Numbered from the stretch's first letter, positions 1 to 7,403 are shown. The stretch: 64,000 nucleotides of DNA from Polaribacter aquimarinus (GCF_003129485.1 NZ_QFFG01000002.1:310001-374000), one strand, 5' to 3'. Program-made: numbers and translations. The notes: generated by a model not told the origin, from the letters alone.

Positions 1-660
1 ATAGGTCTTGTATTAGCCCTTTTTGTAACCTATGCTGCTATAGAGAAAAAGACATACGACAAAACTATCGGAGATTTAGGAACAGTAAATATGAATGCTG
101 AAATGGAGGAAGAAATTCCAATTACAGAAAGAATAGAACCTGTAAAGCCAAAAACTCCACCTCCACCAGCTCCAGAAAAAATTGAAGTTGTAGAAGATGA
201 AAAAGAGGTTGAAGAAACTGTTATTGAATCTACTGAAACTGATGAAACAGAAGCAGTTGAAGTTGAAGAAATTGTAGAAGTTGAAGAGGTTGAAGAAGTT
301 GTAGAAGATGTAAGTTTTATGATTATTGAAGATGTGCCTGTTTTTCCAGGTTGTAAAGGAAGTAAAAACCAGTTAAAAGCATGCTTTAGTAAAATGGTAC
401 AGAAGCACTTCTCTAGAAAATTCGATGCAGAATTGCCTAATGAATTAGGTTTAGATCCAGGTAGGAAGAGAGTATTTATTGGTTTTAAAATCGATAAAAA
501 AGGTAATATTGTAGATGTGAATGCAAGAGCTCCACATCCAAAAATTAAGAGTGAAGTTATTAAAGTAATGAAACAACTACCAAAAATGAAACCAGGTAGA
601 CAAAGAGGAAAACCTGTAGGAGTTAAATATAGTATCCCTTTTACTTTAATTGTAGAGTAG
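1..660 (+). CDS. TonB-like energy transducer, 5' end outside the window
   Basis: The reading frame is open from base 1 to TAG at 658-660, so this is the C-terminal 219 residues of a longer protein; the first visible ATG (91) is internal. The visible part starts in an N-terminal membrane segment, followed by a proline-rich stretch (PKTPPPPAPEK), a long Glu/Val-rich low-complexity spacer, and a C-terminal TonB_C-like domain (roughly the last 115 residues) with the motif VPVFPGCKG and a second Cys shortly after. Such proteins span the periplasm and carry proton-motive energy from ExbBD to outer-membrane TonB-dependent transporters (family knowledge). Two relatives lie in this window (13480-14220 and 23249-23983); the second has the same spacer and domain arrangement, and by comparison about 25-30 residues are missing here. 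No exbB or exbD is nearby, so the partner is unknown. Confidence 0.85.
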   Translation: MGLVLALFVTYAAIEKKTYDKTIGDLGTVNMNAEMEEEIPITERIEPVKPKTPPPPAPEKIEVVEDEKEVEETVIESTETDETEAVEVEEIVEVEEVEEVVEDVSFMIIEDVPVFPGCKGSKNQLKACFSKMVQKHFSRKFDAELPNELGLDPGRKRVFIGFKIDKKGNIVDVNARAPHPKIKSEVIKVMKQLPKMKPGRQRGKPVGVKYSIPFTLIVE

Positions 661-681
661 TAATCTAAAAGTAATTGTAAA

Positions 682-726
682 GCATAAAAAAACTCAGAAC
701 TTATTAAGTTCTGAGTTTTTTTATGC
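682..726. terminator. Bidirectional intrinsic terminator (perfect 22-bp palindrome)
   Basis: Bases 682-703 and 705-726 are exact reverse complements around a single central base (704). The stem core is CTCAGAAC/GTTCTGAG, flanked by A7 on one side and T7 on the other. It lies 22 bases after the TonB-like stop codon and would give a U tract in either direction. Confidence 0.9.
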
Positions 727-973
727 AACAGAATTTAAAATTACCCTTGTGTATTATTTAATTACATACCTTTCTACTTACTTATCAACACCTATTAATT
801 CTTTAACAACTTCTTCTTTAAAGCCTACTCATAAATAAATATAATTTTAAACTTTCTTCTTATAGCGGCTAAAATATATATTATAGTTTTATAGAAGTGA
901 TACTTCTTATCTAATGAACAAAAATATAGCCCACACATAAGTATGCATTGTTCTTATATTCAAATTTCAGGAC

Positions 974-1013
974 AAAAAAAACCTTCAAAGAAAGTTATAT
1001 TTTTTTGAAGGTT
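974..1013 (-). terminator. Intrinsic terminator of the MORN-repeat gene
   Basis: AACCTTCAAA (980-989) pairs with TTTGAAGGTT (1004-1013). An A7 run on the plus strand at 974-980 becomes a U tract for minus-strand transcripts leaving the gene that ends at 1041. Confidence 0.8.
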
Positions 1014-1040
1014 TAATATAAAATTAAAAATTTCTTAGTA

Positions 1041-1391
1041 CTATTTATTCATTGCTAATTTAGCTTCATGTTTCCATAAATTTACACTAACTATAGCATT
1101 ATCATCATAATGTATTTCTTTTAAAGATTCTTTAGCCCAAACAAACCACCTTCCAACTTTTTTTCCATCTTTATAAAATGCCATCTGAACTTTATTTCCT
1201 TCTTTATCGTAACGCACCCACTTACCTGTTAGTTTTTTATTCTTAAAGTATCCTTGAATATTGATAGATCCATCTTCATGATAATAAGTAGCTTTTACCA
1301 AATCTCCTTCAGCTTCATAATTAGGTTCATTTTGTTGCGCAAAACCTATTGTTGCTATACATAAAACAATAATTGTTATTAGATTTTTCAT
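1041..1391 (-). CDS. Secreted MORN-repeat / YwqK-like protein
   Basis: A 116-residue protein. Residues 1-18 form a signal peptide (MKNLITIIVLCIATIGFAQ). The rest contains two or three MORN_2/YwqK-type units (pattern YYxEDGSxxxxGYFKNxKLTGKW, then a repeat starting YKDGKKVGRW). Such units form small beta-hairpins and are common in exported Bacteroidetes proteins of unknown function; database names such as antitoxin or adenylyltransferase for this type are not supported by anything visible here. The frame is open upstream to 1457, but the start at 1391 is preferred because a consensus promoter (1424-1454) lies between the two positions and because the signal peptide begins exactly at this ATG. 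It is monocistronic, with its own promoter and terminator. Confidence 0.75.
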   Translation of the reverse strand: MKNLITIIVLCIATIGFAQQNEPNYEAEGDLVKATYYHEDGSINIQGYFKNKKLTGKWVRYDKEGNKVQMAFYKDGKKVGRWFVWAKESLKEIHYDDNAIVSVNLWKHEAKLAMNK

Positions 1392-1423
1392 AATTATATT
1401 TTTTAGGGTTAACATTTCCATTA

Positions 1424-1454
1424 CAAATATAGCTTGTAAATTACAATTACGCAA
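1424..1454 (-). promoter_or_regulatory. Bacteroidetes-type promoter for the MORN-repeat gene
   Basis: On the minus strand TTG (1454-1452) is followed after 20 bases by TATATTTG (1431-1424), a perfect TAnnTTTG -7 element. The start codon at 1391 is about 33 bases downstream. The promoter rules out the in-frame start at 1457. Confidence 0.65.
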
Positions 1455-1534
1455 CATTTTGGTAACATTAAATTAACATTAGAGTTCTTGTAAATATTTT
1501 TTGATATATTTACTAAATACATAAAAAAAAGATT

Positions 1535-1735
1535 ATGGCAGTAATGAAAGTTATCGAAGTGCTAGCAAACTCTGAAAAAAGTTGGGAGGACGCTACAAAT
1601 AAGGCTGTTAAACAAGCAGCTAAATCAGTAAAAAACATCAAATCTGTATTTGTACAATCACAAAGTGCAGTTGTTAATGGTGATGATGTTACCGAATTTA
1701 GAGTAAACTTAAAAATTACTTTCGAAGTAAATTAA
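1535..1735 (+). CDS. Dodecin family flavin-binding protein
   Basis: A 66-residue protein that aligns along its whole length with dodecins: KVIEVLANSEKSWEDA at the N terminus, a helix VKQAAKSVKNIKS, then the strand pair ending FRVNLKITFEVN. Dodecins assemble into hollow dodecamers that store or buffer flavins in the cytoplasm (family knowledge). At the position where halophile dodecin has the flavin-stacking Trp36, this protein appears to carry Ser37 (NIKSVFV), so flavin binding may differ. The gene stands alone with its own terminator at 1760-1796. The ATG at 1535 is the only start that gives the canonical N terminus. Confidence 0.88.
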   Translation: MAVMKVIEVLANSEKSWEDATNKAVKQAAKSVKNIKSVFVQSQSAVVNGDDVTEFRVNLKITFEVN

Positions 1736-1759
1736 CTACTATAATATGCTAACTACACT

Positions 1760-1796
1760 AAAAGCGATTTGATATCTATATATTAAATCGCTTTTT
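1760..1796 (+). terminator. Intrinsic terminator after dodecin gene
   Basis: AAAAGCGATTT (1760-1770) pairs with AAATCGCTTTT (1785-1795), followed by T. It lies 24 bases after the dodecin stop codon. Confidence 0.85.
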
Positions 1797-1811
1797 AAAT
1801 TTCTAAGAATT

Positions 1812-2168
1812 ATGAATTACTTTCAAATTTCAATTGTACTCTTTGTTGCTGTCATCCATATTTATATCATGTATTTAGAAATGGTATTATGGACTACCAA
1901 AAAAGGAATTAAAAGTTTTGGGTTAAAGAACAAAAAGTTTGCAGAAGAAACAAAAGTTTTAGCAGCAAATCAAGGGCTGTATAATGGCTTTTTAGCTGCT
2001 GGTTTAATATGGTCTTATTTTTCTAACAACTCTAATTTCGCTATCTTTTTTTTAGTTTGTGTTGCCATTGCTGGTCTATATGGTGCTTATTCTACAAAAA
2101 AAAATCGTATTCTGTACATTCAGACCATACCCGCTTGTATAGGTATAATTTCCTTTCTTATATTGTAA
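1812..2168 (+). CDS. DUF1304 family membrane protein
   Basis: A 118-residue protein with four predicted hydrophobic segments (about 4-24, 55-70, 74-92 and 97-116). It carries the features I associate with DUF1304: a conserved Glu in the first helix region (YLEMVLW), the NQGLYNGFLAAGL motif opening helix two, GLYGAYSTKKNRIL, and a Gln-x-x-Pro in the last helix (IQTIPA). The function of the family is not established. It lies just after the dodecin terminator, so it must start its own transcript; the nearest gene downstream is MscS, 63 bases on. The assignment rests on motif recall, not a search. Confidence 0.75.
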   Translation: MNYFQISIVLFVAVIHIYIMYLEMVLWTTKKGIKSFGLKNKKFAEETKVLAANQGLYNGFLAAGLIWSYFSNNSNFAIFFLVCVAIAGLYGAYSTKKNRILYIQTIPACIGIISFLIL

Positions 2169-2231
2169 TATATTTTTTCTTCTCTTAGTAAGAAACCTTA
2201 TTTTTACAATTCATTTCTAACAAAAACAAAT

Positions 2232-3038
2232 ATGGAAGAATATATTGAAAAAATGAAAGAATTATTAGTAGAATATGCTCCAAAAGTATTAGTTGCATTG
2301 GCCATTTTAATTATTGGTTTGTTTGCCATTACTATTATTGTAAAAACCTCAAGAAACCTAATGAGAAAACGTGGAGTAGACACAACTTTGCAAAAGTTTT
2401 TAGGTGATTTAATAAGTTGGGCTTTAAAACTATTATTATTTATTACTGTAATTGCAAAATTAGGAATAGAAACTGCTTCTTTTGCTGCAATTATAGCTGC
2501 TGCTGGTTTAGCTGTTGGTTTAGCTTTACAAGGTTCTTTAGGTAATTTTGCTGGGGGGGTTTTAATTATGATTTTTAAACCATTTAAAATTGGAGATTTG
2601 GTTGAAGCTCAAGGTGAAATTGGAGTTGTAAAAGAAATTGAAATTTTTACTACAAAATTAACAGGGTTATCTAATAAAGAAATCATCATCCCAAATGGAA
2701 TTTTATCCAATGGAAACATTGTAAATTATTCTACTGAAGGAACTCGTAGGGTAGACTTAGTAATTGGTGTTTCTTATGATGCTGATATTAAACAAACTAA
2801 AGATGTTTTGATGAATATTTTAACTTCGCACCCAAAAGTTTTAGAAGAACCAGCTCCAGCTGTTACTGTTTTAGAATTGGCAGATAGTTCTGTGAACTTT
2901 GCAGTAAGACCTTGGTGTAACACAGCCGATTATTGGGATGTATATTTTGAAGTAACTGAAGCTGCAAAACTAGAATTAGACAAAGCAGGAATAGAAATCC
3001 CTTACCCTCATAGAGTAAACATTAATAAATCTGAATAG
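2232..3038 (+). CDS. Small-conductance mechanosensitive channel (MscS family)
   Basis: A 268-residue protein of E. coli MscS size (286). Hydrophobic segments lie at about 17-38 and 57-78. The pore-lining third helix is the Ala/Gly-rich stretch around 84-115, with AAAGLAVGLALQ and GNFAGGVLIM, followed by FKPFKIGDLVEAQGEIGVV, which opens the cytoplasmic beta domain (MscS motif). The C-terminal alpha/beta domain runs to the end with VRPWCNTADYWDVY and PYPHR, typical of the vestibule. It opens under membrane tension to release solutes during hypo-osmotic shock. The stop lies 3 bases from the stop of convergent tsaB, with no hairpin between them. Confidence 0.93.
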   Translation: MEEYIEKMKELLVEYAPKVLVALAILIIGLFAITIIVKTSRNLMRKRGVDTTLQKFLGDLISWALKLLLFITVIAKLGIETASFAAIIAAAGLAVGLALQGSLGNFAGGVLIMIFKPFKIGDLVEAQGEIGVVKEIEIFTTKLTGLSNKEIIIPNGILSNGNIVNYSTEGTRRVDLVIGVSYDADIKQTKDVLMNILTSHPKVLEEPAPAVTVLELADSSVNFAVRPWCNTADYWDVYFEVTEAAKLELDKAGIEIPYPHRVNINKSE

Positions 3039-3041
3039 ATT

Positions 3042-3728
3042 TTAAAAAAGTGGTTTCTTTTTCTTTTCTGGAATAACCACAAAATCTTTCAAATAAAAAG
3101 GCTCAAAATAAGCGACATCTTCGGTGTCGCTTATTTTATACTTTATATAGGATAGTTTTGCCATTTCTTCTGCAGATGGAAACTTACTATCAATAAAGAC
3201 TGCATTTTTATGAGTAATAACTTCTTTACATTTCTGTGCACCATCTCCTAAGAAATAAACTTTATTTTCTTTTAAATATTCAGAAAAGGAATTTTCATTT
3301 ATAATTTCTGCTTTTATGGCTCTTATTTGTTCATAATTATCATTGTATACCGCAGCATAAACTTCCATTCTTCTAGCATCTAACATGGGTACAATAATCC
3401 CATTATCAATCACAATTGCATGGGCTAAAGAGGTTAACGTTTTAATAGAAATTAAAGGCTTGTTAAACGCAAAACAAAGTCCTTTTGCGGCAGAAACTCC
3501 AATTCTAAGACCTGTATAAGACCCTGGTCCTTTGCTTACAGCTACAGCATCAATTTGGTTGTAATTAATATTAGCTTCTTTTACAACATCAACAATGTAG
3601 GGATGTAATACTTCTGCATGCGAATAATTTCCATTATTCAATTCTTTTATTCCTAAAATTTCTCCATTTCTGGCTAAACTAACTGAACAATTTTTAGTTG
3701 CAGTTTCAATGTTAAGGATAATTGCCAA
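3042..3728 (-). CDS. tsaB: tRNA threonylcarbamoyladenosine biosynthesis protein TsaB
   Basis: A 228-residue ASKHA-fold protein with the TsaB signatures ILNIETATKNCSVSL near the start and VSKGPGSYTGLRIGV around residues 63-77. It bridges TsaD and TsaE in the complex that attaches threonylcarbamoyl to A37 of ANN-decoding tRNAs. The frame begins with TTG at 3728; no ATG or GTG precedes it in frame, and the homologous N terminus (MAIILNIET) starts exactly there, so a TTG start is likely. A perfect -7 element lies 16 bases upstream (3745-3752), downstream of the tolC terminator, so it is transcribed independently of tolC. Confidence 0.92.
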   Translation of the reverse strand: MAIILNIETATKNCSVSLARNGEILGIKELNNGNYSHAEVLHPYIVDVVKEANINYNQIDAVAVSKGPGSYTGLRIGVSAAKGLCFAFNKPLISIKTLTSLAHAIVIDNGIIVPMLDARRMEVYAAVYNDNYEQIRAIKAEIINENSFSEYLKENKVYFLGDGAQKCKEVITHKNAVFIDSKFPSAEEMAKLSYIKYKISDTEDVAYFEPFYLKDFVVIPEKKKKPLF

Positions 3729-3744
3729 TGCTATTTATTTTTTA

Positions 3745-3752
3745 CAAAGATA
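3745..3752 (-). promoter_or_regulatory. -7 promoter element of tsaB
   Basis: TATCTTTG on the minus strand matches TAnnTTTG perfectly. It sits between the terminator at 3770-3799 and the tsaB start at 3728. No clear TTTG was found at the -33 spacing. Confidence 0.55.
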
Positions 3753-3769
3753 GTATTTCAAAAAAAGAA

Positions 3770-3799
3770 AACCTCATAGGTTTTGATTCCTATGAGGTT
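3770..3799 (-). terminator. Intrinsic terminator of the TolC-like gene
   Basis: AACCTCATAGG (3770-3780) pairs with CCTATGAGGTT (3789-3799), and the plus-strand A run at 3760-3770 gives a U-rich tail on the minus strand. It lies 21 bases beyond the stop at 3820. Confidence 0.85.
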
Positions 3800-3819
3800 C
3801 TCATTAAAATTTCTATTAC

Positions 3820-5151
3820 TTAATCTAAAACTAAATCTCCAGAATAAAATTGTAAAACTTTTGTTTTAAAAACATAATCGTACTTAGAACGAATCATAGC
3901 TGCTTGTGCATTTACTAAACGGGTTCTTACTTGTTCAAAATCGAATAATGTCATGTCTCCATAGTTATATCTTTCTTGTGCATTTTTAAAAGCTTCTTTT
4001 TGAGCATCTAAAGAAATTTTAGCAGCTTCAAATGTTTTTAAAGCAGTTTTTACATCTAAAAAAGCTTGTTCTATAGTTTGTTTTAAAGCTAATTTTTCAC
4101 TCTCTAACCTTGTTTCGAAAATTTCTTTATTGATAACTGATTGAGCAACTCTATTTTTGGTCTGATAACGATTAAATATTGGTATACTAACATTAAAACC
4201 TGCTCCATAACCAAAATTATCATTTAATTGATCAAAAAACTGAGGATTTGAAGCACCTGTTGGGAGGTTTAAATTAAAACCGTAATTAGTAGATAAACCC
4301 GCAGATGCAGTTACCGATGGTAAAAAGAAACTTTTTGAAATATCGATATTTAAATCAGCGTTTTCTATCGCTAATTTTGCTCTTTCAATTTCTGGCATTC
4401 TCTCTAGAGATTTATTGTAAACCGTAGTAGAATTTTTGTAAAATAAATTTGCCGAAGGATTTCCAACATCTATGGGAGCAACATCAAAGGTTTCTAAAGG
4501 AACTTGAATTAACTGAGCTAAATTTAATAGCGCTAAATCTAAAGCATTTTCTTGTGTAATTACATTTTGTTGATTTGAAGCTGCAGTAGATTCTGTATTT
4601 AACAACTCTCCCTTAGCAATAACACCTGCCTTAAATCTACTTCTTGCTGCTTCGATTTGTTTTTTACTAATTTCATACTGAACCTTAGCTGCATTAAGGT
4701 TTTCTTTAGCAAATAATACATTTAAAAAACCATTAACTACAAATAGAGAGATATCATTTTCTATTTTCTTTAAATCTAACATACTAGATTCAACTCCTAA
4801 TTGAGCTTGCTTGTATGTATTAGTATTTCTGTATCCATTAAATACCGTAATACCAGAGCTAACTCCCATAGAACCTCCAAAAAAACTTGTATTTACTCTA
4901 TCTTGAGAAACTGGATCAAATCCAGTACCAAAATTTAAGTTCCCGCCAGTGTTAGCGTTTAAATTTGGTAAAAAATTACCTTTAGCAATGGCTACATCTT
5001 TTTTAGCCAATTCTAAATTTAGTTTATTTTGTTGAATAGTAATATTTTTTTCTAAAGCTTGGTCTACACACTCTCTTAATGTCCATTTTTTTTGTGAAAA
5101 AGTAGCTAAGGACATTAAAAAAGCTACAAAAAGTATAAGTTTAGTTTTCAA
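3820..5151 (-). CDS. TolC family outer-membrane efflux protein
   Basis: A 443-residue protein with a signal peptide (about 1-19, ending FSQ) and two repeated outer-membrane-efflux domains. Each opens with a CVDQALEKNITIQQNKLNLELA-like coiled-coil helix; the second half has ALKLAIENADLNI-type and TRLVNAQAAMIRSKYDY helices. Such proteins form the trimeric outer-membrane duct of tripartite pumps, working with an inner-membrane transporter and a periplasmic adaptor. No adaptor or transporter gene is adjacent here, so the partner is unknown. The start is TTG at 5151: there is no ATG before MSLAT at residue 13, and the signal peptide would be cut short by starting there. It has its own terminator at 3770-3799. 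Confidence 0.9.
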   Translation of the reverse strand: MKTKLILFVAFLMSLATFSQKKWTLRECVDQALEKNITIQQNKLNLELAKKDVAIAKGNFLPNLNANTGGNLNFGTGFDPVSQDRVNTSFFGGSMGVSSGITVFNGYRNTNTYKQAQLGVESSMLDLKKIENDISLFVVNGFLNVLFAKENLNAAKVQYEISKKQIEAARSRFKAGVIAKGELLNTESTAASNQQNVITQENALDLALLNLAQLIQVPLETFDVAPIDVGNPSANLFYKNSTTVYNKSLERMPEIERAKLAIENADLNIDISKSFFLPSVTASAGLSTNYGFNLNLPTGASNPQFFDQLNDNFGYGAGFNVSIPIFNRYQTKNRVAQSVINKEIFETRLESEKLALKQTIEQAFLDVKTALKTFEAAKISLDAQKEAFKNAQERYNYGDMTLFDFEQVRTRLVNAQAAMIRSKYDYVFKTKVLQFYSGDLVLD

Positions 5152-5278
5152 AACGTATTGTTTTTGGTTGGTATAATTATCTTACAAATTATCGGCAAAG
5201 AAAAATATTTCTTTTTGATAGTGTTTATAAGACGATTAAAAGTAAAATATGTTACAATATTTTACTCTTATAGTAATG

Positions 5279-5500
5279 TTAATTTTTGGCTTTCCTTTTA
5301 TACTTATATATTATGTAAAACAAAGCAGCAATTAAAAGGTAGGGAAACACCATTAAATAGGTGATTCCATTATTAACACCTTCAGCCATAGAAACATCTC
5401 CATTTTCTACAACAGCTTTACACATTGCACATTGTGAGAATAAGGTTTTCGATGAAAAAAACATCAATAAAATAATTAAAAAAAAATGTTTTTTAAACAT
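5279..5500 (-). CDS. Small exported CxxC membrane protein of the oxidase cluster
   Basis: A 73-residue protein: signal peptide or first membrane segment (1-22, ending LFSQ), then the motif QCAMCKAVVENG with a CxxC at residues 23-26, a short AEGVNNGITYL segment, a second hydrophobic helix (about 47-65) and a basic tail (KYKRKAKN). I recall similar short proteins beside DUF420 and SCO genes in other Bacteroidetes, but not a function. The CxxC facing the periplasm next to a SCO copper chaperone suggests a part in metal or thiol chemistry during oxidase assembly (inference). Its start overlaps the 3' end of the DUF420 gene by 8 bases, so it is the last gene of that operon. Confidence 0.7.
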   Translation of the reverse strand: MFKKHFFLIILLMFFSSKTLFSQCAMCKAVVENGDVSMAEGVNNGITYLMVFPYLLIAALFYIIYKYKRKAKN

Positions 5501-6035
5501 AATATGGAGAGATCATTAGATACACTATAACACCAGTAACAGCAACATATAACCATAAAGGAAAAGTGATTTTTGCTATTTTTTTATGCTCTGGAAACTT
5601 ACCCAATTTAGCTCTCATAAAAGTAGTTAAAACAAATGGAATGACCACAATTGAGAGTACAATATGGGTAATTAATATAAAGTAGTAAACGTATTTGATT
5701 GCTCCCTCTCCACCAAATTCGGTAGAATCTGAAGTCATATGATAAGCCACATACATTAACAAAAATAATAAGGAACAACCAATTGCTAGTGTGTTTAATT
5801 GTTCATGTAATTTTCTATTTTCTTTTTTAATTGCAACTACAGCTACTACCAAAAGAACTGCAGTTAAACCATTTATAGATGCATAAATTGGTGGTAAAAA
5901 AGTAAGTGGTTTTACATCAAAACCTAGTTTTTTTAAATTTACACCAAATAGAGCGGCAACCGCTAATGGAATTAAAATTGATAACACTTTAATTATATTC
6001 TTATATTTTTTTTCTTGTAGTGATAAATTACTCAT
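5493..6035 (-). CDS. DUF420 family integral membrane protein
   Basis: A 180-residue protein with about five hydrophobic segments (roughly 16-32, 46-68, 83-99, 117-139 and 158-177). Conserved-looking polar residues inside helices include His in HEQLNTLA, MYVAYHM and LITHIVLS, and the cytoplasmic stretch KLGKFPEHKKIAKITFPLW. DUF420 proteins resemble CtaM-type cytochrome oxidase assembly factors and often sit next to SCO genes (family knowledge). It overlaps the SCO gene upstream by 8 bases and the CxxC gene downstream by 8 bases, implying translational coupling. The exact function is not demonstrated. Confidence 0.85.
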   Translation of the reverse strand: MSNLSLQEKKYKNIIKVLSILIPLAVAALFGVNLKKLGFDVKPLTFLPPIYASINGLTAVLLVVAVVAIKKENRKLHEQLNTLAIGCSLLFLLMYVAYHMTSDSTEFGGEGAIKYVYYFILITHIVLSIVVIPFVLTTFMRAKLGKFPEHKKIAKITFPLWLYVAVTGVIVYLMISPYYV

Positions 6036-6672
6036 TTAACAACAGTTTTATATCTTCTTTTAATTCTTTAATTTGATCTGGAAAACCTTGTTCTTCTATA
6101 GCCCTGTAATACATCATAGGGTTTCCAAATTCATCTTTTCTTGAACGAATGAAGCCGTTCTTGTCAACCAAAGCAAACAATCCTGAGTGTTCGAAACCAC
6201 CGTGATCTTCATTTCCTTTCCCAGCATATAATTTAAAACCTTTGTTGGATAATTCATAAATTACCTCTTCTGATTTACCTGTTAGTAAATGCCAATTTTT
6301 ATGAGTTATTCCTTGGTTTTTGGCATATTCTTTAAGTATTTTAGGGGTATCTATTTCTGGTGTAATAGAAATTGATGCTATTCCAAACTCAGGATTTCCA
6401 AAAAAAGCATCTTGAATAGTAACCATTTTTTGGTTCATAATTGGACAGATAGTGGGACAAGTAGAAAAGAAAAATTCTACAACATATACTTTACCTTCAT
6501 AACTTTTATTGGTTATGGTTTTACCTTCTTGATTTGTAAAAGAAAACTCTGGAACTTTATTAAACTTATGTAATCCTGATTCTTTAAAATGATTTACAAC
6601 TTTTGGTACTGTGTAAATTCCAAACAGTAAAATAATAAATGAAATACCTATGTACGAATACTTTTTATTCAT
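6028..6672 (-). CDS. SCO1/SenC family copper chaperone
   Basis: A 214-residue protein with an N-terminal anchor (about 6-23), then a thioredoxin-like SCO domain. The copper-binding motif CPTIC is at residues 72-76 and the third ligand is His162 (GGFEHSGL), so the complete Cys-Cys-His set is present. SCO proteins deliver copper to the CuA site of cytochrome c oxidase subunit II on the periplasmic side. The gene lies in a run 6669 - SCO - DUF420 - CxxC with 4-8 base overlaps, downstream of the oxidase subunit genes. Confidence 0.93.
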   Translation of the reverse strand: MNKKYSYIGISFIILLFGIYTVPKVVNHFKESGLHKFNKVPEFSFTNQEGKTITNKSYEGKVYVVEFFFSTCPTICPIMNQKMVTIQDAFFGNPEFGIASISITPEIDTPKILKEYAKNQGITHKNWHLLTGKSEEVIYELSNKGFKLYAGKGNEDHGGFEHSGLFALVDKNGFIRSRKDEFGNPMMYYRAIEEQGFPDQIKELKEDIKLLLNE

Positions 6673-7337
6673 AACCCTACTTCTTTTCTATTTGCTTTGT
6701 TTTTATTTTTTTCTTTAAATGCTGCGTAATACTCATAATACAATACCTTAACATCGTCTTTAAGTTTTCCGTTTAACTCAGCAACTGAATTTAAATTGTA
6801 TCCATAAAGTTTTCCTCCTTTACCATCATCATTTAACCTACCCCTTAAATTTACATTTTTATCAATTAAAAACGCTTTTGATGATGAAAGATTAACCAAA
6901 GGTTCATCAAATGAAAAGCTTGAGTAAAACACTTCTATTTCTTCTTTAGATGCTGCAATAAATTTCCACTTTTGCATATCAGTAAAAGCTCCTATTTCTT
7001 TTTTTAATTTTTGAACTTCTTGTTCATTCCTTTTAGAATAAAAAGCTAAAATTTGAAACTTTTTATAATCTAAAAATTTCTTGTACACTTTTTCATTTAA
7101 ATTTAAAAGTCCTGACTTGTTGATATTTACATTATCTCCTAGAAAACAAACTATAGAGATATGCTCTTTTAACTGAAATTTTTTGGAGTTATTTGCTTGA
7201 GAAATATCAATAATATTCTCTGATACTACAGGAAGTTTTGTGAAATTATTTTCTCCTGTAGATAATATCAAAAAACATATTAAAGGAAATATAAAAAGCA
7301 GAAAAAGAACTATTCTTTTTTTGTTTCTGTTGGTCAT
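6669..7337 (-). CDS. Membrane-anchored SCO/thioredoxin-fold protein lacking the Cys pair
   Basis: A 222-residue protein with one N-terminal membrane segment (about 9-26) and a periplasmic domain whose layout parallels SCO: a strand ISIVCFLGD where SCO has VVEFFFSTC, the helix region YKKFLDYKKFQILAFYSK, then KWKFIAASKEEIEVFYSSF and SSSKAFLIDKNVNLRGR, the counterpart of the late SCO strands. The CxxxC and the His are absent, so copper binding in the usual way is unlikely. The stop overlaps the start of the SCO gene by 4 bases (ATGA), suggesting the two proteins work together. A consensus promoter lies 22 bases upstream. The family name is unknown to me. Confidence 0.72.
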   Translation of the reverse strand: MTNRNKKRIVLFLLFIFPLICFLILSTGENNFTKLPVVSENIIDISQANNSKKFQLKEHISIVCFLGDNVNINKSGLLNLNEKVYKKFLDYKKFQILAFYSKRNEQEVQKLKKEIGAFTDMQKWKFIAASKEEIEVFYSSFSFDEPLVNLSSSKAFLIDKNVNLRGRLNDDGKGGKLYGYNLNSVAELNGKLKDDVKVLYYEYYAAFKEKNKNKANRKEVGL

Positions 7338-7359
7338 TTTGTTTAAATAAATCTAATTA

Positions 7360-7367
7360 CAAAGATA
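7360..7367 (-). promoter_or_regulatory. -7 promoter element inside the oxidase cluster
   Basis: TATCTTTG on the minus strand, a perfect TAnnTTTG, lies between the terminator at 7384-7403 and the ATG at 7337. It would start a separate transcript for the SCO-like / SCO / DUF420 / CxxC genes. Confidence 0.6.
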
Positions 7368-7383
7368 CTATGAGAGCTAAAAA

Positions 7384-7403
7384 AAGGTGGTTAAAACCAC
7401 CTT
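7384..7403 (-). terminator. Intrinsic terminator after oxidase subunit IV
   Basis: AAGGTGGTT (7384-7392) pairs with AACCACCTT (7395-7403). Seven A residues at 7379-7385 on the plus strand give a U tract on the minus strand. It lies 15 bases beyond the subunit IV stop. Confidence 0.85.

Larger units (their letters stand above)
661..1040. other. Intergenic region without recognised gene
   Basis: The 380 bases between the TonB-like stop and the stop of the MORN-repeat gene hold two terminator hairpins (682-726 and 974-1013). Between them is A+T-rich sequence with no convincing reading frame. The minus strand has a short open stretch around 780-825 that could be gene debris, but it is too short to assign. 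Confidence 0.5.

Noticed and set aside
30-728. A 232-residue minus-strand open frame, Ser/Thr-rich
   Set aside because: It is the antisense of the Glu/Val-rich spacer of the TonB-like gene; low-complexity repeats keep stops away. The terminator palindrome lies inside it.
5158-5364. Plus-strand open frame of 68 codons after the TolC-like gene
   Set aside because: Overlaps the CxxC gene in antisense, has no recognisable domain, and the composition is that of A+T-rich intergenic sequence.
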